A stretch of DNA of 64,000 bases from positions 16,168,094 to 16,232,093 of the forward strand of contig NC_092647.1 of NCBI RefSeq assembly GCF_039555335.1, in the 5' to 3' direction. Position 1 is the stretch's first letter, and the number at the start of each line of letters is the position of its first letter. The notes beneath the pieces are model-generated. The model saw nothing but the letters and a program-made list of their open reading frames with translations, did not search any database and was not told the origin of the DNA. A program made the translations under genes and the position numbers. Origin of the DNA: Amphiura filiformis (taxonomy: Eukaryota > Echinodermata > Ophiuroidea > Amphilepidida > Amphiuridae). Below are positions 24,627-39,600 of the stretch, one piece after another.

Positions 24627-27600
24627 AAAGAATAATTATAGCTTACTTCATTAGGAACGTTTGAAGAGGTGACGATGTCAGCTGCATCACCCTGAAAAAT
24701 AGCACAAGAATGAATTTTAAAATTAACTTGCTTCCGACAAGGCCGTCCTTTGGCAATAAACTGTCTGCACTTCTTATGCGTGCATATATGCTCCATTATA
24801 GGGTTAGGCATTTTAGAGAGATCAAACAAAACTGTTTGTTCGCCGATGCTTGTTGAAGTTAATCTGACTGAGTCCACAAATCATCAGCGACCACAACAAA
24901 TTTGAAAATGACACGATATATAATTTTTAATGGACTCGAAATTACTGAACATGAAAGACTTCGTGAAACCTGACTACTAGCTTGTGCTTCATACAAACAA
25001 TGCTTGTTGTCAACAACATAATGATCGCCCTTCACCTGTTATTTTCCAAAAACTCAAAGGTTTCAGTGACGCACACACGTGCATATAGGTCTTCATTACC
25101 AAGGATGTTGAAATATTTCGTCGCTCGGATGACATATCGGCGACTCGGCGTATCAGCCATTTTTTGACAAATTAATAGTTAAAGGAGTATTTCGTGATCC
25201 TAGCATCCTCTTTTAGGAAACGTTTCAGTAGCTATCCACGAAAAAGGCTTATTCCCAAAATTTCAATTGATTCTGATTTTGCGTTTGCGAGTTATGCATG
25301 ATTATGTGTATTACAGTGCTCCATATGCCACTGTGGTAATTTCGTTTTGGTGTACCAGAACAAAATTCAAATTTGACGATATTTTTGCTATACGAATTAA
25401 TCTGCAAGAAATGTTTGGTACATAAACATTATATAGGCAGAGGATTCCAGTGGCATAAAAATCTCAACTTTTTTTGAGAAAAGTGGGGGGGATGAGGTTG
25501 TGGATCACGAAATGCCCTTTTAAGTTTCATAATCTATGTGTTACGTTCTACATTTTGATAAACTTTCAAGACACGCATGTTATTAATTAATTACGTTTGG
25601 CGTATCCCACCAAATGGGAAAATTCTATGCAACATCCCCTCATGTTTTGGACGACATAGCGGCGTATTAGTCACATACGTCACTATGTCGTAAATATGTG
25701 ACATACGCCACTATTTCGGTATATCACAACTGTGTGGCTAATACGGATATGAATTCAACAATTGCTCGACAAACTCACGTATCACATGTCTTATGTAAAT
25801 TTTGAATGGAGAATTATTTTTTGAAAAGTTTGACAAAAAATTTGACGAAAAGTTTGATGACTAATTACAATTACCGGTAATTGGTGAATGACGTCAATGT
25901 ATTTTATACATAAAAATTAATGTAACTTAAATATCTATTTTTTTCATATCCATTCAACAAATGGGGGCATTTTAATCAAGGTAGACAAACGGGTAAAAGT
26001 TGCAAAACTTTCAAATGCGATTATCTCAAAATGGTCATTTTCGTGATACGCCACTATGTCATCCGACCGACGAATTATTGATGAGATTCATCATGATCGT
26101 TCAAAGTCAATTAATCATACTGCAGTTACTATTCAGTTTCCTAAACACAATACACAGTGCTCTCATCATTGAGGTGTGACCTCTACAAACAGTGTATGTT
26201 AGAGGTATAGGGCATTTCCTAGTTAACGTCACTGTGTGAAAAATAACCGGCCAATATTTATTGTACTCTCTGAAATTCTAGGAAATATAGTTTTGCAATA
26301 TGTCCTAAATTTTTAGCTAATTGAGATATTTGAAAATATTCGCACTATGGTATTTTATCAAGTAGGGCACGGCATGGCCTGCAAAATTCCCTGTGAAAAT
26401 CGAATGCAACTTTTAGTGATTATCACTCACTTGTAGACCGCTCTCTTCCGAAGCTTAAGGGCATTAAAGCTAAACCACTTGACGGATATTTATGTACTTG
26501 ATGTCAATCAAGAATAGTGTATACATTACATGTAGGCTAAAAACTGAGTATGTGGGGCATCTGCAAATGTTCGTACCTCCCTGATATGTAAATGACAGGT
26601 AACAGCAAAAACAGCTCCCATATCTGTCCATAACTTTGGTCAGTGCAGCGAGTCAGGGGATTTCAAGTGGGTGATTATTGATTGGCAGTGCAAGTGCAGT
26701 CCACCATTCAATATGGAGGATAGACTAAGTTCGAGTGAGAACTTACTTAATTGAGGTTGAAATAAATATGGAGAGTCAACAAATTACGTAACGCATTGTT
26801 CCTATATCATTCGTGCCATTGATTTGCCATCAGGCTATTCAAAAAAGTGGTACCATTGTTTCGAACAAAAGGGTTCCTCCATTAAATGGTAACTGACCCG
26901 GCAGAATATTAATGCTTTACTTGGAAGGGGACTGTCAATATAAGTGATGAATAGAAATTAGAAAGTTATGTGTAAGCGCACCACTTGACAAAGTGGTACC
27001 ATTGTTCTCACGTATCCCAAAGGTGTGTTGGTGTGGGTCTCGAACCTATAAAGCCGGCTTAAACTATCCGTGTACACTTCTTTATTGCCCATCTGACTTT
27101 AGACGTTTCATTTAAATAAACTGAATGGACTTGCCACCCTACAAAAAGACGCCCAACCCCCCACTTGCTCATAGAGGGGGCAACAATTAAACACGCTCCA
27201 CATTCACTAAAACATGTCACATTATTCGTCAAGACCTAAGGATTACAAAAATGTAACATATTTGCGCGAAGGACATAAAGTTACCAAGTGAGGCTCAATT
27301 TTCATCTTATACATTTTCGTAAAAATAGATGGAAACTGTTCCTAAAGTTCAAGGGATTCAGGAAAAGAATAGTTTGTACTATCTGCAATGTCAAGTTCAG
27401 AAGATAGATGATAAATAAATGCAAATTCCATTAAATTTTATGCAAACCTATATATCTTTTGACTCTTTGCTGTGTAACATATTAAACTATAGGCATATCA
27501 GATAGTGTAAACTATTCTTTTTCTGAATCCTCTAGCTACTAGGTAGGCGAACAATTTGTCTCAACATTTACGAAAATTGGAGCAAATTTGACTTTTGACT

Positions 27601-30600
27601 CAGACACAACAAGCAAATCGTGACTCCGTGGGACCACACGTTTGACATGTTTGAAAATGTTTTTGGAATGAAATTAATTTTTGCCCCCTATATGATCCTA
27701 CGTGGTCAGTTGGGGGTCCTTTTGAAGGTCACGGTCTCAAAATTTTGCTTGGCAGACAGCAGATTCGAGTTCAGCATTTTCAAATTGATGAAATTAATAA
27801 AAAGAAGCTGGTTGCCAACTTTTACGCAAACTTGCTGCTAGGAACGCGATTTTCGCAAATAGAACCGGTCTAATATGAGAGTGAAGAGACTCGAAATTTT
27901 GCAGTTCAATGCATAACTTAAGGGATCTAGAATGAGCGTTTATGGCGTTTCGACAGTATTTTTTGTGGGACATGCGAACACCTCAGACGTATCAAATTGC
28001 ATTCTGAATACGAAGCATGTCTTTCTGATATCAAATAATTTTCATTTTATGAAATTCACGATATAATACAAATTTTATGACAAAGTATTAAAATTAGATA
28101 TTTTCACATTTTGAGATATAACAGTCCTCGAAGTAAATTTTATAAATTTAATGATATAGTCTTAAAGTGTATGTAGCTGGGAGGAAAAAGCCGACGATCA
28201 ATTGAAAATTTTGACCTTTCATATTGAAGATATGGATTTTTTCCCAAAAGGACCTAATTTTTTTTGGTGTTTTGGGGAAAAAATCCATATCTTCAATACG
28301 AAAGGTCAAAATTTTCAATTGATCGTCGGCTTTTCATCCCACCTACATACACTTTTAGGTAGAAATCATCAGATTTATAAAGTTTACTTCAAGTACTGTT
28401 AAATATCAAAAATATCAATTTTTAATGACTTGCCATAAAATGTGTATTACATTGCGAATTTCAAAAAATCTAAATTATTTGATATCAGAAGGCCATTCTT
28501 CGTATTCAGAATGCAATTCGATATGTCTGAATGTGCTCTAATGTCCCACAATAAATACTGTCCAAACGTTCATACCCCTTCCCTTAAACGAGAATGTTGG
28601 AAACAAAAAATAACAACGACTTTACCTTTGCGTTACGTAGCATAGCTTCAATTGAATCAACAATGTCTTTCATTCCAGCTTTGGGTGATTCTTTGTGTCT
28701 TATATGTGCTATTGATAATGCGGAGACTTCAAAGATTTTGTTGTTTTCTTCGTTGAAATTCTAAAAAATCAAACAGAATGTGATAAAAAATTTAGTCCAA
28801 TTAGCAAAGCATTGAACATATTAACCTGAAAGCAAAATGACGTGTTTATTGTCACACATAAGAAGTGTGTGTCAAACTATTAAATAAACATCTAAAAAAA
28901 AAAAACTAACCCCCTTAAATAATGGTCATTATTCAAAAAACGGGTGATTGTATTACAAATCTGTAAAATGCGCTGGAAGCAGAATTTACTTCTGCACATT
29001 TTGACACCTCATTTGTAGAAATTGACTAAATATTGACGTCACAGCGTAAATTTAAATCAATGAAACCCAAGATTTGAAAGTTGCAATTGATTTGTATTCA
29101 GTATAATGGAATTGGAAGGGAATCTGTGTAATGATATCTGAGTGTTTTTGTATCAATGTGATGTAAGTGCAACTTTTAAATCTGGACCTCACTACATTAA
29201 ATTGACCGGTGTTTTATTGTTTTCTGGACTATCGTATCAAATGAGGTGTCAAAATACGCAGAAATAAATTTTGCTTCCAACGCATTTTACAGATTTGTAA
29301 TACAATAGTCCGTTTTTGAGTAATGACCATTATTTAAGGGGGTTAGTTACTTTTTTGAGATGTTTATAATAAATGGATAATATGTCTATGTTTACCTTTT
29401 TCACAATACTAAGATCTATTTCAAAAAGGTTAAGTAGTAGGACTTATCTATTATCATGATTATGCCCAACTTAAAAGTGATTACCGACAGATTGACCAAA
29501 AAAGCTCAAAAACACGTAGAGACTGGTTCTATTTGTCAGTTATTCCACAAGGAATTAGTCCCATTTACAAGAAACAAGAAGGCATAGGCCTATGTCATAA
29601 TGTGAACTCTCAGACATGCATGCAGTAAAAGTGCCGTAACTTTTGTAATTATTCACGCAAGACATATAAATTATACATGTTGCTCAAAAAATGAGTAAAA
29701 AAATTGCATAGTCTAGTCCTTTATTTCAATGAAAAGAAACACACAACATGCCTTCCATAGTTATACTAACCAAATTGAGATATCGTGGGTAAAAAGCAGA
29801 AAAACCAAAAAAAAAAAAAAAAAAAACAAAACAGAACAGAACAATTTGGAGTAATGAATTAAAGAGTTGACAGGAGATTCATGAGATTAGGGGTTAATGT
29901 TTTCTGCTCTTTCAGTGTACATGTTCTCATCGTTGATGGTTTGGTGGACTGCCATGTAACACGGATGCAAGTATGATCCTAACAATGCCTTTCACATTGA
30001 CCAAAACTAAGACCTCTTCTACATTGAAGCTGGCTTTCCCTTTTAAAGGGAAGAATTTTTATTTAATTCCGTCTTTAATTATACACTTCATTTGAGTCCT
30101 CGACAAATTTGATACAAATAATTTTGCACAGATGTTTGCCCAAAATATTTTACAATAACATTTTAAAAACGTATTCATGATCTTTAAATAACCCAACATT
30201 TAAATGTTATTAAATCGTTTTAAATAAACGTTTTAAGAACTTGTGTGTTTGCTGGGTAATCATCGATAATGTAAATTCAATAAAAAAGACGTCTATGCCT
30301 ACTTACTTGGAAAACTGTGCCCACTTTTGCACCTCGGTTGATGAGAAATTTTGCGATATGTTTGTGCCATTGCGCTATAGCAGCAATCAGAATGGATGCT
30401 TGGTTGCCGACGTCGTCCTGTAATTAAATGAAATGCACCGAAAACAAACTATAACAATTGCTATGAATAAATTAATATTTTATATGTCAAACCCTTTATG
30501 GGGGGTAACTGCCCTCTCTAACCATGCTAACAATCGATACCCTATTCGACTCGTAGGCGTTAAGTTTTCTTTAGGTTCAATCAAACAAATTCAGAACCTG

Positions 30601-33600
30601 TAAACAATATTGAACTGCTTCCTTTCAGTCCGGGCTTTCAGTCTTTTATTCGACCTCCCATCCATTCTTATAAACCATTATCTCCCATAAAGAAAATGCA
30701 TTATCAACATTTATCATGCACAAATATAATCATGAAATATGTTATAGTCATAGCCTATAAATTATATTGGATTTCCCTTTGACAGAGAATTCGTTCGAGT
30801 AAATATACATTTAAAAAATGTATTGAAATAAAACAATATTGTTCTTCACGCTGTAATTATGTGCATCACCGTCAAAGTTAGGTAGACCGAACAGACTCAT
30901 TTTAATCAAAATTTGTCGGAACGTAACAGAAATTGACGTATTGGTCAACTGAATGATATTTCAATATGGGAAATATTTTGCGCCATTTATAATAGAGTTA
31001 TAATGAAATGTTACGTTTGGACTGGGGTTCCGGGGGGGCACTCACTAAAAATGGGTGACGGGGATGTGCGGTCACATTGACCCCCACTTTTCAAGTCCCT
31101 CTCACCCAATGACCCCCTTTTTTGTTTTACTGAACTCCCTCTCACCCAATTACCCTCTTTTTTTGTTTTCCTGTCACTAAAAGACCCTCTATTTTTCCAA
31201 ATTTTGGGAAATTTTCTAATAATTTCTCACTGAATGACCCTGTTTTTTCATTATTTTTCTTCAAATTTTTCAAAAATATTTCAAATTTTACAAAACATTT
31301 TCAAATTTGTCAAAATATATGAAAATTTTGTATCAACTTTTATATTTTGACCCAAAATTTTTCCCAGTCTCACTAAATGACCCCCTTTCTTGGTAAAATT
31401 TCCCCCAGTCTCACGGAAAGACCCCCTTTAAGACCCCCCTTTTTTCGGTGTCTAGGCTCTCACCGAAAGACCCCTAGTTTCGAACTACTGTCCGTCACTT
31501 ACAAAGTCGAGTGTCCCCCCGCGAGAAGTACCTACCTGTTGAATCGTGTTGACATCTACTCCATGGTTAATAAGAAGCTCAACAGAAAATAAATCGCCTT
31601 CTTCAATTGCATCAATAATAAACTGGAAAAAAAAAGACAAAAATTACTATAATAAAGTAGCTTACCATAACGTCGTAGCAGAAAAAACTAAACGATGTCG
31701 AAAGACTTCATTTTTCATTAAAATTTAAAAAAATATAAATAATATTTAGGCTAATCCTTCATACTGACAGTAGTAATTTTTTTTTCACTTATATATACTT
31801 CTTGGTCTTCCCGTTGGTCTTAAATCACTTTTATTCTTGGTGTGTGTTGATGGGGGAGTGCAGTGAGGAACGACAAAATAACAATTTGGTATAACTATGA
31901 TATCAATCACCATATGTCAGAGCTGATCTAACGTTGCCATGCAGTGTTCGCTCCCACTTAGCTAGTTGTAAAGTGTGCTGAGGCTTGTGGTAGATCAACG
32001 TCTAGGCATTGTGCCTGTGCATATCACACTATAAATCACTGCGCTTTAAAAAAAATAGTAGTAGGCCTATATAAAAGACTCGAAAAGTGATGATAAATGA
32101 ATTGACGATATTGTTAGTCAAATTTTTAATAATCCATGCAAAACGATCCACTCATTTTTGAATAGAAACTTGTTAAATTCGACAATGGAAAGTATTTAGA
32201 TGAGGACATAATATATTTCTCTTCAAAATGAATCGGATATTCTCATCAAAATGACAAGAAACTCATCAAATTTGATTAAGATTGCCTTGTTATTTAAAAA
32301 TTGAATAGCTTCTTGTCAAAAATGACACAACATATCATAATTAGTAGGTCTGTCTTGCAGGGGCGTAGCCAGCTTTCTTGGTCAGGGGGGGCAAAATAAA
32401 ATTTTTAGGGCACAGACGAAAAAAAATTGCAGTTGCATCATACAATACATAGAGACTGTATGTCTTCGAGCTTCCCGAAAAGGGCCTTATTGGGATGATG
32501 TGCGCGCGTAGCGCGCAAAAAATGGTATTTTACACTATTTTCGCCCATTATCCGGCTAAAAAATTGCTTGATTGTTACAATGTGCGAGCGCAGCGCGGAA
32601 ATTTTTTGTATTTTACACAATTTTGACCCTGAATTTTGCTAGAAAAGGGGCTCCTTGCCCTTTTTCTTTTCCTTTGCCCTCTTGATTTTCTCTTTCATTT
32701 TTTGTCAGAGGGGCACTTTTTCTTTCATTTTTTGTCAGGGGGGGCACTCTGCCCCCCCCTGCTGGCTACGCTACTGCTGTCTTGTCAAAAATGACCAAAC
32801 AAAATCAAATTTGATTCGTCTGTCTTGTCAGAGGGTAACTTAACAGAAAGTTGTTAAAATGGAATCAGTAATCTTGTCAAATAATGAGTGGGAGATCTTC
32901 TTAATTTAAATAGTATAATTGTTAAAATAAAACGGAAACTGTTAACTTTGATACAATTGTTGGTTCAAAGTGATAATATACCTAATCAAAATGAACAATC
33001 TCATAAAAACGAATAGTTCAAATTAAATGAGTAGCGGGGATTCTATTAAAAACAACGAATAATCTGAAATTAAAGTGTAGTTTTTTTTATCGTAATCGTT
33101 TACCAATAATTAAAAGGGCATTTCATGATCCATAGCCTCAACCCCCACTTTTTTTCAAAAAAGTTGAGATTTTTATATCACTGGAAACCTCCGGCTACAT
33201 AATGTTTATGCACAAAAAATTTCTTGCAGATCAATATTCGTTTAGCGATCAATATTCGTTTATTCGTTTAGATAGTCTTTAGGTATCGTGTTTGAATTTC
33301 GTTCTGGTATACCAGAACGAAATTACAAACTGCCTTTGGAGCAGTGTATACACATAATTGTGCATAACACGCAAATAAACGCAAAATCGGAATCAACTGA
33401 CATTTTGGGAATAAGCTTTTTCGTGGATATCTACTGAAAAATGTCATAAAAAGAGGATGCTAGGATCACGAAATACTCCTTTAAGTAAAAGTATGTGGTG
33501 AATTTGATGTCTGAATACGGACAATGAATAACCTACTCTCCCAATTATTCAGAGAAAACAAAAACAAATTAATGTAAGTGCCGCATTGTATCAAACACAC

Positions 33601-36600
33601 AGCTCTATACCCTGTGATTCTGTTCATGCCACAAGGCACCCCCGGGACTGGTAAGTCGACTTTCACTGTCTGAGACCCCAGACCCATGGTCTCTGCAGTG
33701 AAGCTCCATTTTTCGTTTTACAACATTAACTCATACCTTATTACAAAGCTCCTTATTGTAATCCATGATATAATCTAATGTTTGTATCGTTTCAAAAACA
33801 ACTTATGTTGACTTCGTTAATTTACAAAGACAATTTTCTGAGTTTCATATCCCGTCCTTTTTTATATATTTTTTAACCCAACATACAATTGTGAAGCCAC
33901 CGTCACCCGGGGGGCACTTCAATATGAAATGGATATAGGTGTAGGGCTGGCACTTTCGCACTAAGGGGCATTCGGTGAGAGCAAAATGCAAAAAATATGG
34001 GGTCATCATTGGGTGAGAGCGTGATTTTGACATTCGGTGAGAGCAAAATGTAAAAATATGGGGTCATTGGGTGAGAACATGACCTTTTTTTAAAATGGAA
34101 TCTTTGGGTGAGAGCCGAAACAGCACCACAGAAACCTCTAAAATCGAATTTCTAGTTCTAAATGGCTTCAAATATCTTTGTTTTTTCAAAATAAGTAACA
34201 AAATCTGTGGTAAATGAAAGTTGCTGTTCAAATTGAACTTGTAAGGGTCTTTGGGTGACAGATCAAATGGAAAAATAGGGGGTCTTTGGTGACAGAGCAT
34301 GTGTTCGTAAAAAAGTATGGAGTCTTTGGGTGACAGCGATGCTGAAAAAGGGGGTCTTAACAGCCCTTACATACGCGTCACCTCCAAAGTTGAGTGCCCC
34401 CCCCCGGCCGTCACCACGGCTATCAGTGTCATAAACCTTACTCTATAAACGCGTTGATTTAAAATTAAAATAATCTCTACCAAACTGAAATTTAATACAT
34501 TTTTTGATATACTAAAATAACACAACATACCAAGAAATTTATGTCTGATATTTATTCAGTGCTTCTATGATAAATGTCAAACGGATAGCATAATATTAGC
34601 CTAGTATATGAGTTCCATTACTTTCTGCAGTCTAATAATATATTTAGTTACCGAGAGTTAGGTAAATAAGCTTTCATTATTTTATTCGGCAGAATAAATT
34701 AAAACTGGAAAACAAAACAAAGAGCAGGAGAAAAAATCATGAAAAATTAAGGAAAATCGAAAACGATTCGGAAAAGAAAGAAAAAACCTCTGGTCGCACA
34801 ACCTGACGACGTACAAGAACACATTTTTTTCACATTCACACACAAACACGATAAGCAAGTATCAAAATGATATCAAATATATATAACCTGGGGAGATAAC
34901 ATGGATTACATTAACTCTTTCCACGCGAGTGTCGACTGCAGACGACAAGTTTCAAAATTTTTGTAAAAATTCAAAAATTTCCGAATTGTACATTTTCATG
35001 ACAATATTTGGAATCAGCATGAAAAATGCATTACAATGAGTACAAACAAGCCTTGTATTGGTTCAGTGGTTCTTATGATAGCTCTTGATATTTTGAGAAA
35101 ACTTGGGACTTTTTATATTGAAGCCTATGGCTATAGCATGCAGAGCATGTTGAGAAACATTTCATTTGAACAAACAAACAAATACATACGAATAAACATA
35201 ATTACCTGCGACGGAATATCATTTGGTAAGTTCCTCGGTGGTACACATTTAGGTTCTCTTCCCTAACCGAATAAGAAAAATTTACATAAAATTTACATAA
35301 TTAGAGTAAAAATAACCATGTACATACATAGATAAACAATAAATTGATGCAATTCTAGAGAGAAGTCTCTAAACATTTGCTATTAATTGTGGTTAATATG
35401 GATTAAATTGTTATCGATGTTTTTTTACAATAGTAATCAAGGTAACAATAACTTAACAAAAATACACGAAAAAACATAAATCCCTCTTCTCTCTCTCCCC
35501 CCCCCCCTCTCTCTCTCTCTAACACACACACCCCACCCCACCCACACCCCGGTGTATGGGGTGTGTGCATGGTGTGTATATATAACTAGTTTTTTTTTCT
35601 AAATCGTTAAATATTATGTTTGTATCTGTAGTACCTACCTGACATGTCTTCAAGACCTTTTCGATGCTGCACAGTACTTCGCCGAGATTGTTGTCCAGCG
35701 ATACTTCATATAACATTCTTGCCGTTGTTTCGGCCGTGATTTCGTAAATACATTGGTTTTGTTTATCATAATTCTGGTTAGATGAAAGGAACATTAATGC
35801 AGATGATTAGTTGGTTAAGCAACATTTATGGGCATACTACTAAACATCTCAAAAAAAAGTAACTAACCCCCTTAAATAATGGCCATTATTCAAAACGGGG
35901 CTATTGTATTACAAATCTGTAAAATGCGTTGGAAGCAGAATTTATATCTGCGCATTTTGACACCTCATTTGATACGATAGCCCAGAAAACAATAAAACAC
36001 CGGTCAATTTAATGTAGTGAGGTCCAGATTTGAAAGTTGCACTTACATACCAATTTTTACAATTTTTATAATTTTTACAACTAAGCTTATACCTATATTT
36101 ACAGAATGATACGATATGGTAGGCATATCATTTTTGCGACAACGATATTAGTTTAGTGTGCGACTATATCGACACAATTATTCTCTAGGCCTACATCATT
36201 TACACATGCCTATCCAAAATTTATTAGCCGGCAACTAAGATTATAGATACTCACCAAAAATAAGGTATCTACCCTGGCGCCTTTTTCCAGCAGTAGTTTT
36301 GCAATAGAAAATTGGTTCTTTGAAATTGCATGAATAAGAATGGAATGCTGACTCTCTGTTTCCTCATTCTGTGGATAGGATAAAAAGGGGGTAAAAAGAC
36401 TTCAGGATAAAATGGTCTTAATGGTACATAAAATGTACCGCACACATACACTTAAACGAACTCATGCTTTTTCATACTGAATAATTCGAGTATAAATTAT
36501 CCAGATCCAGAATATCTTACCAAGTGCGAAAACCTACTCCCTTGATCAACATTAATAGCAATTATGTCAACATACATTATTGTGGTTTGTTCAATATGAA

Positions 36601-39600
36601 GTAATAGTATCGAGAGTACTGAGAGCTGGATAAACAACAAGATATATCGAAGTCGAAGATGGGCCCTGTTTTTAAGGAAATGCGATCGAAACGCGGGCAA
36701 AAAAAAATGTTTACACCAAATGCGTCCAAAATACACTTTGTTTGAAATGGGCTAACTTGGTGTCCTCTGTCGACTCTTAGTTAAGTTAGATGAACCCATC
36801 ATGCCCGTGAGAATGTCTACCGCACAGTGTCATCGACCCTATATCTTCATGGCAGGAATAGCCATGGTAGGTTGAATCCACAGCCACGATTAGCCATTTG
36901 GTTCAAACCTTTAAAGCTCTTTAGAACTAATAATTAGTCGAGGGACATAACTAAGGCTACTCACAATACCGGGTAATTGATCTTGGTTGTGCGTGAATAA
37001 GCTTGTATCCCCATTGAGGTCAATGGTCATCGACTTTTATACTGCCTACAGTGAGTGCAGCTGTACTACACGCTGTAGTCTATAGGCCTACAGGGTATTA
37101 CATACAGGACCAACGCAATATAAAATGGTCAGATTATGAGTTCAAAGCGCACGGCCAATTTTCAAAGCGCATTCTAGCGACTATCATATCTGTTCAACAC
37201 GTATTTTCAGGTGTATGAGACCACATCTGGTTTCTTGAGAAAAATTCATTTGCGGGAGATATTCATCAATTTCTAACCCAGTATTCGAAGATTTTCGTCT
37301 GATATCAAAATCGTACATAGCAATTCACGTGTATCGATCCCGTGTATTCATTTTAGTGTCCCTGCTCCACCAAATAATTATTAGCCAGGCGGTGTCGGTG
37401 TGTACCGTGTGCATGGTATGGATGGCGGATACCTTCAGAATACGCGTAAGATAATACCCTTAACCTTACACGCCTAAGATGAAATCTTAGACGTTTAAGA
37501 TTTTATCTTAGGCGTGTAAGGTTAGGTGCATACGCAGTGTATTATGCGTATTTTGAAGGTATCCGCCATCCATACCACCGTTCGTTTGCATCTCCTCTTT
37601 GTAGGCGGGTTGGTAGGGCTGTATTTTATCAGATGAACTGAGTTTTATTAATAACCAATTAAATGCTTTAAATATATTAACAATTAACTCAACATTTAAA
37701 CTTACAACGTCCACCATGTCCACGTTGTCTCCGTTGGCAATTAGTGTGTTAACTGTTTTGATATCCCCACGCTCGATGGCGACCTTCATTGCCTAATGGA
37801 CGAACAAAAGGAACAATTCAATTGTTCAGTTATGGATAATAATAGTTATCAATTGTTTCTCTCTGAATATAACCTAAATGACATTTAAAGAATTGATGGG
37901 AATTAAGATTATAGTCGATAGCTAGCTACCCCTGCATGGTTGTAATTTAATATAATTTCTATATACATTTCAAGACTACGTAAAGTGTAGTTTAATGACT
38001 CGTATTGTGCTTTTCTATTTCTTGTTTTTCAAGATTGATGTTTTATGCTACATATACATGTCTTCAAATTCAAACATATTAATTATGTTCGAATTTGAAG
38101 ACTGTTGACTCTGTTCCTGTTTCTATTTCTTTTTTTATTTCTTTTTCTTTTCTTTCGCCCTCCTTCGTTTCTCCTCCACCTCTTCTTCTTCTTCCTTTTT
38201 CCTCCTTACCTTTTTCATTATTTTTCAAAATGTCCATGTTTTGCAGAAATAAGTTTTCAAGTTTATACCAGACTGACAGAGTTACCATGACACTAGTGAT
38301 ATGAAACCCAAATTCTGGAAAAACTACATTGCTTGTACCGTTGTATACATTTTCTTTGATTTAAACCTTGAATTAACTACAGTGAATGTTTTTTAATGCC
38401 GAGCTCAGAGACAAGCCAGTGTATTCCACACTTGGGATGTGTATTCCCACGCATAACATTCAACACTGAAGGACAAGTCGGCATTGACAAGTGATTTGAC
38501 TTTAATGCCTCTGTCACACATCGCCTGATCAGCCCTACGTCCAGCAAACACAAAACGTTTTTAACGGGTTATATTTTAGATTTTGGTTTTAGTACAAACG
38601 TTTTAATAACATTAAATGTCGGGTTATTTAAAGGTAATGAAAACGTTTCAAACGATATTATACCCTTTATATAATCCGACATTAAACGTTTTCTGACAAC
38701 CTTTCATAACCTTTTGCGAATGATGTTGAAAACGTTTTGTGTTTACTGGGGTACAAGCATTAATTTGTATGTCTTGCTATCATCTGCCACATGCGTTTCG
38801 TGTTAGGTGATGTTCGTTAAAGAGTAGCACATCTGGATTTATTCATAAAATGTTATACAAGCTCAACATTAATGGCAAAACATAATCCATAATAAAAATT
38901 GAAGGGTCCAATTAACTCACCACGGTCCTGACCAGTGTAAAAGAACATTGTAATATGTAAGGACAAGGTTACCTGCCCAAATCCTAGTATAAACATTCAG
39001 AAATTGCTGGTATTTAATTACCATGGTTACTGCACAAACCTGGCCATTGGCCTGGCCAACAATGTTAGACCTTTAAGTCCGTCGGCAAGTTTTGTGCATT
39101 CCCAAAACTTGAAACGGAGTGTGCCGAATAGGGCCTACATATAGACGAATCCAGCGAGCCAAGTGATGATCAGATTCAATTCGGCCATTAATGGGTTCCT
39201 CTGCACCGTGGACGGATTCACTCATTCACCGGAAATTATTTTGGTTACTTGCCGGATGTTGACGAATACATATCAGACATCTAGGACGCTTGCATGACTA
39301 TTACCGACTACAACGCATAGAGAAACGAACGGAATTCGGACGAAATGTTTGATGCAAATAATTTCCTGTGAGGACCTGTTGTTACGGCTGTAGACTACCC
39401 CGTAGTCCACTTGCCCATTGTGCATACTCTGGATATTGTATTTAAGCTTAAAACTCTGATTTAATTAATGTGTACACAATTGATAGATTTTCACATCTGA
39501 TCAGTCACCCTACTCCCTCTGTTTGTTAGCTTCCCAAGTGGACTACTGACATTGCCTTGCGGTTAAGATTTTTAACACGGGACTCTATGGAGAGTTAGGC

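Noticed and set aside
27620..27841. 73-codon frame in the ankyrin gene intron 8
   Set aside because: Opposite strand to the gene, no recognised motif and no splice context.
33481..33687. Minus-strand frame with a good acceptor (ttcactgcag) near 33700
   Set aside because: Considered as an exon of the ankyrin gene, but I saw no fitting donor in phase and no similarity to either module.
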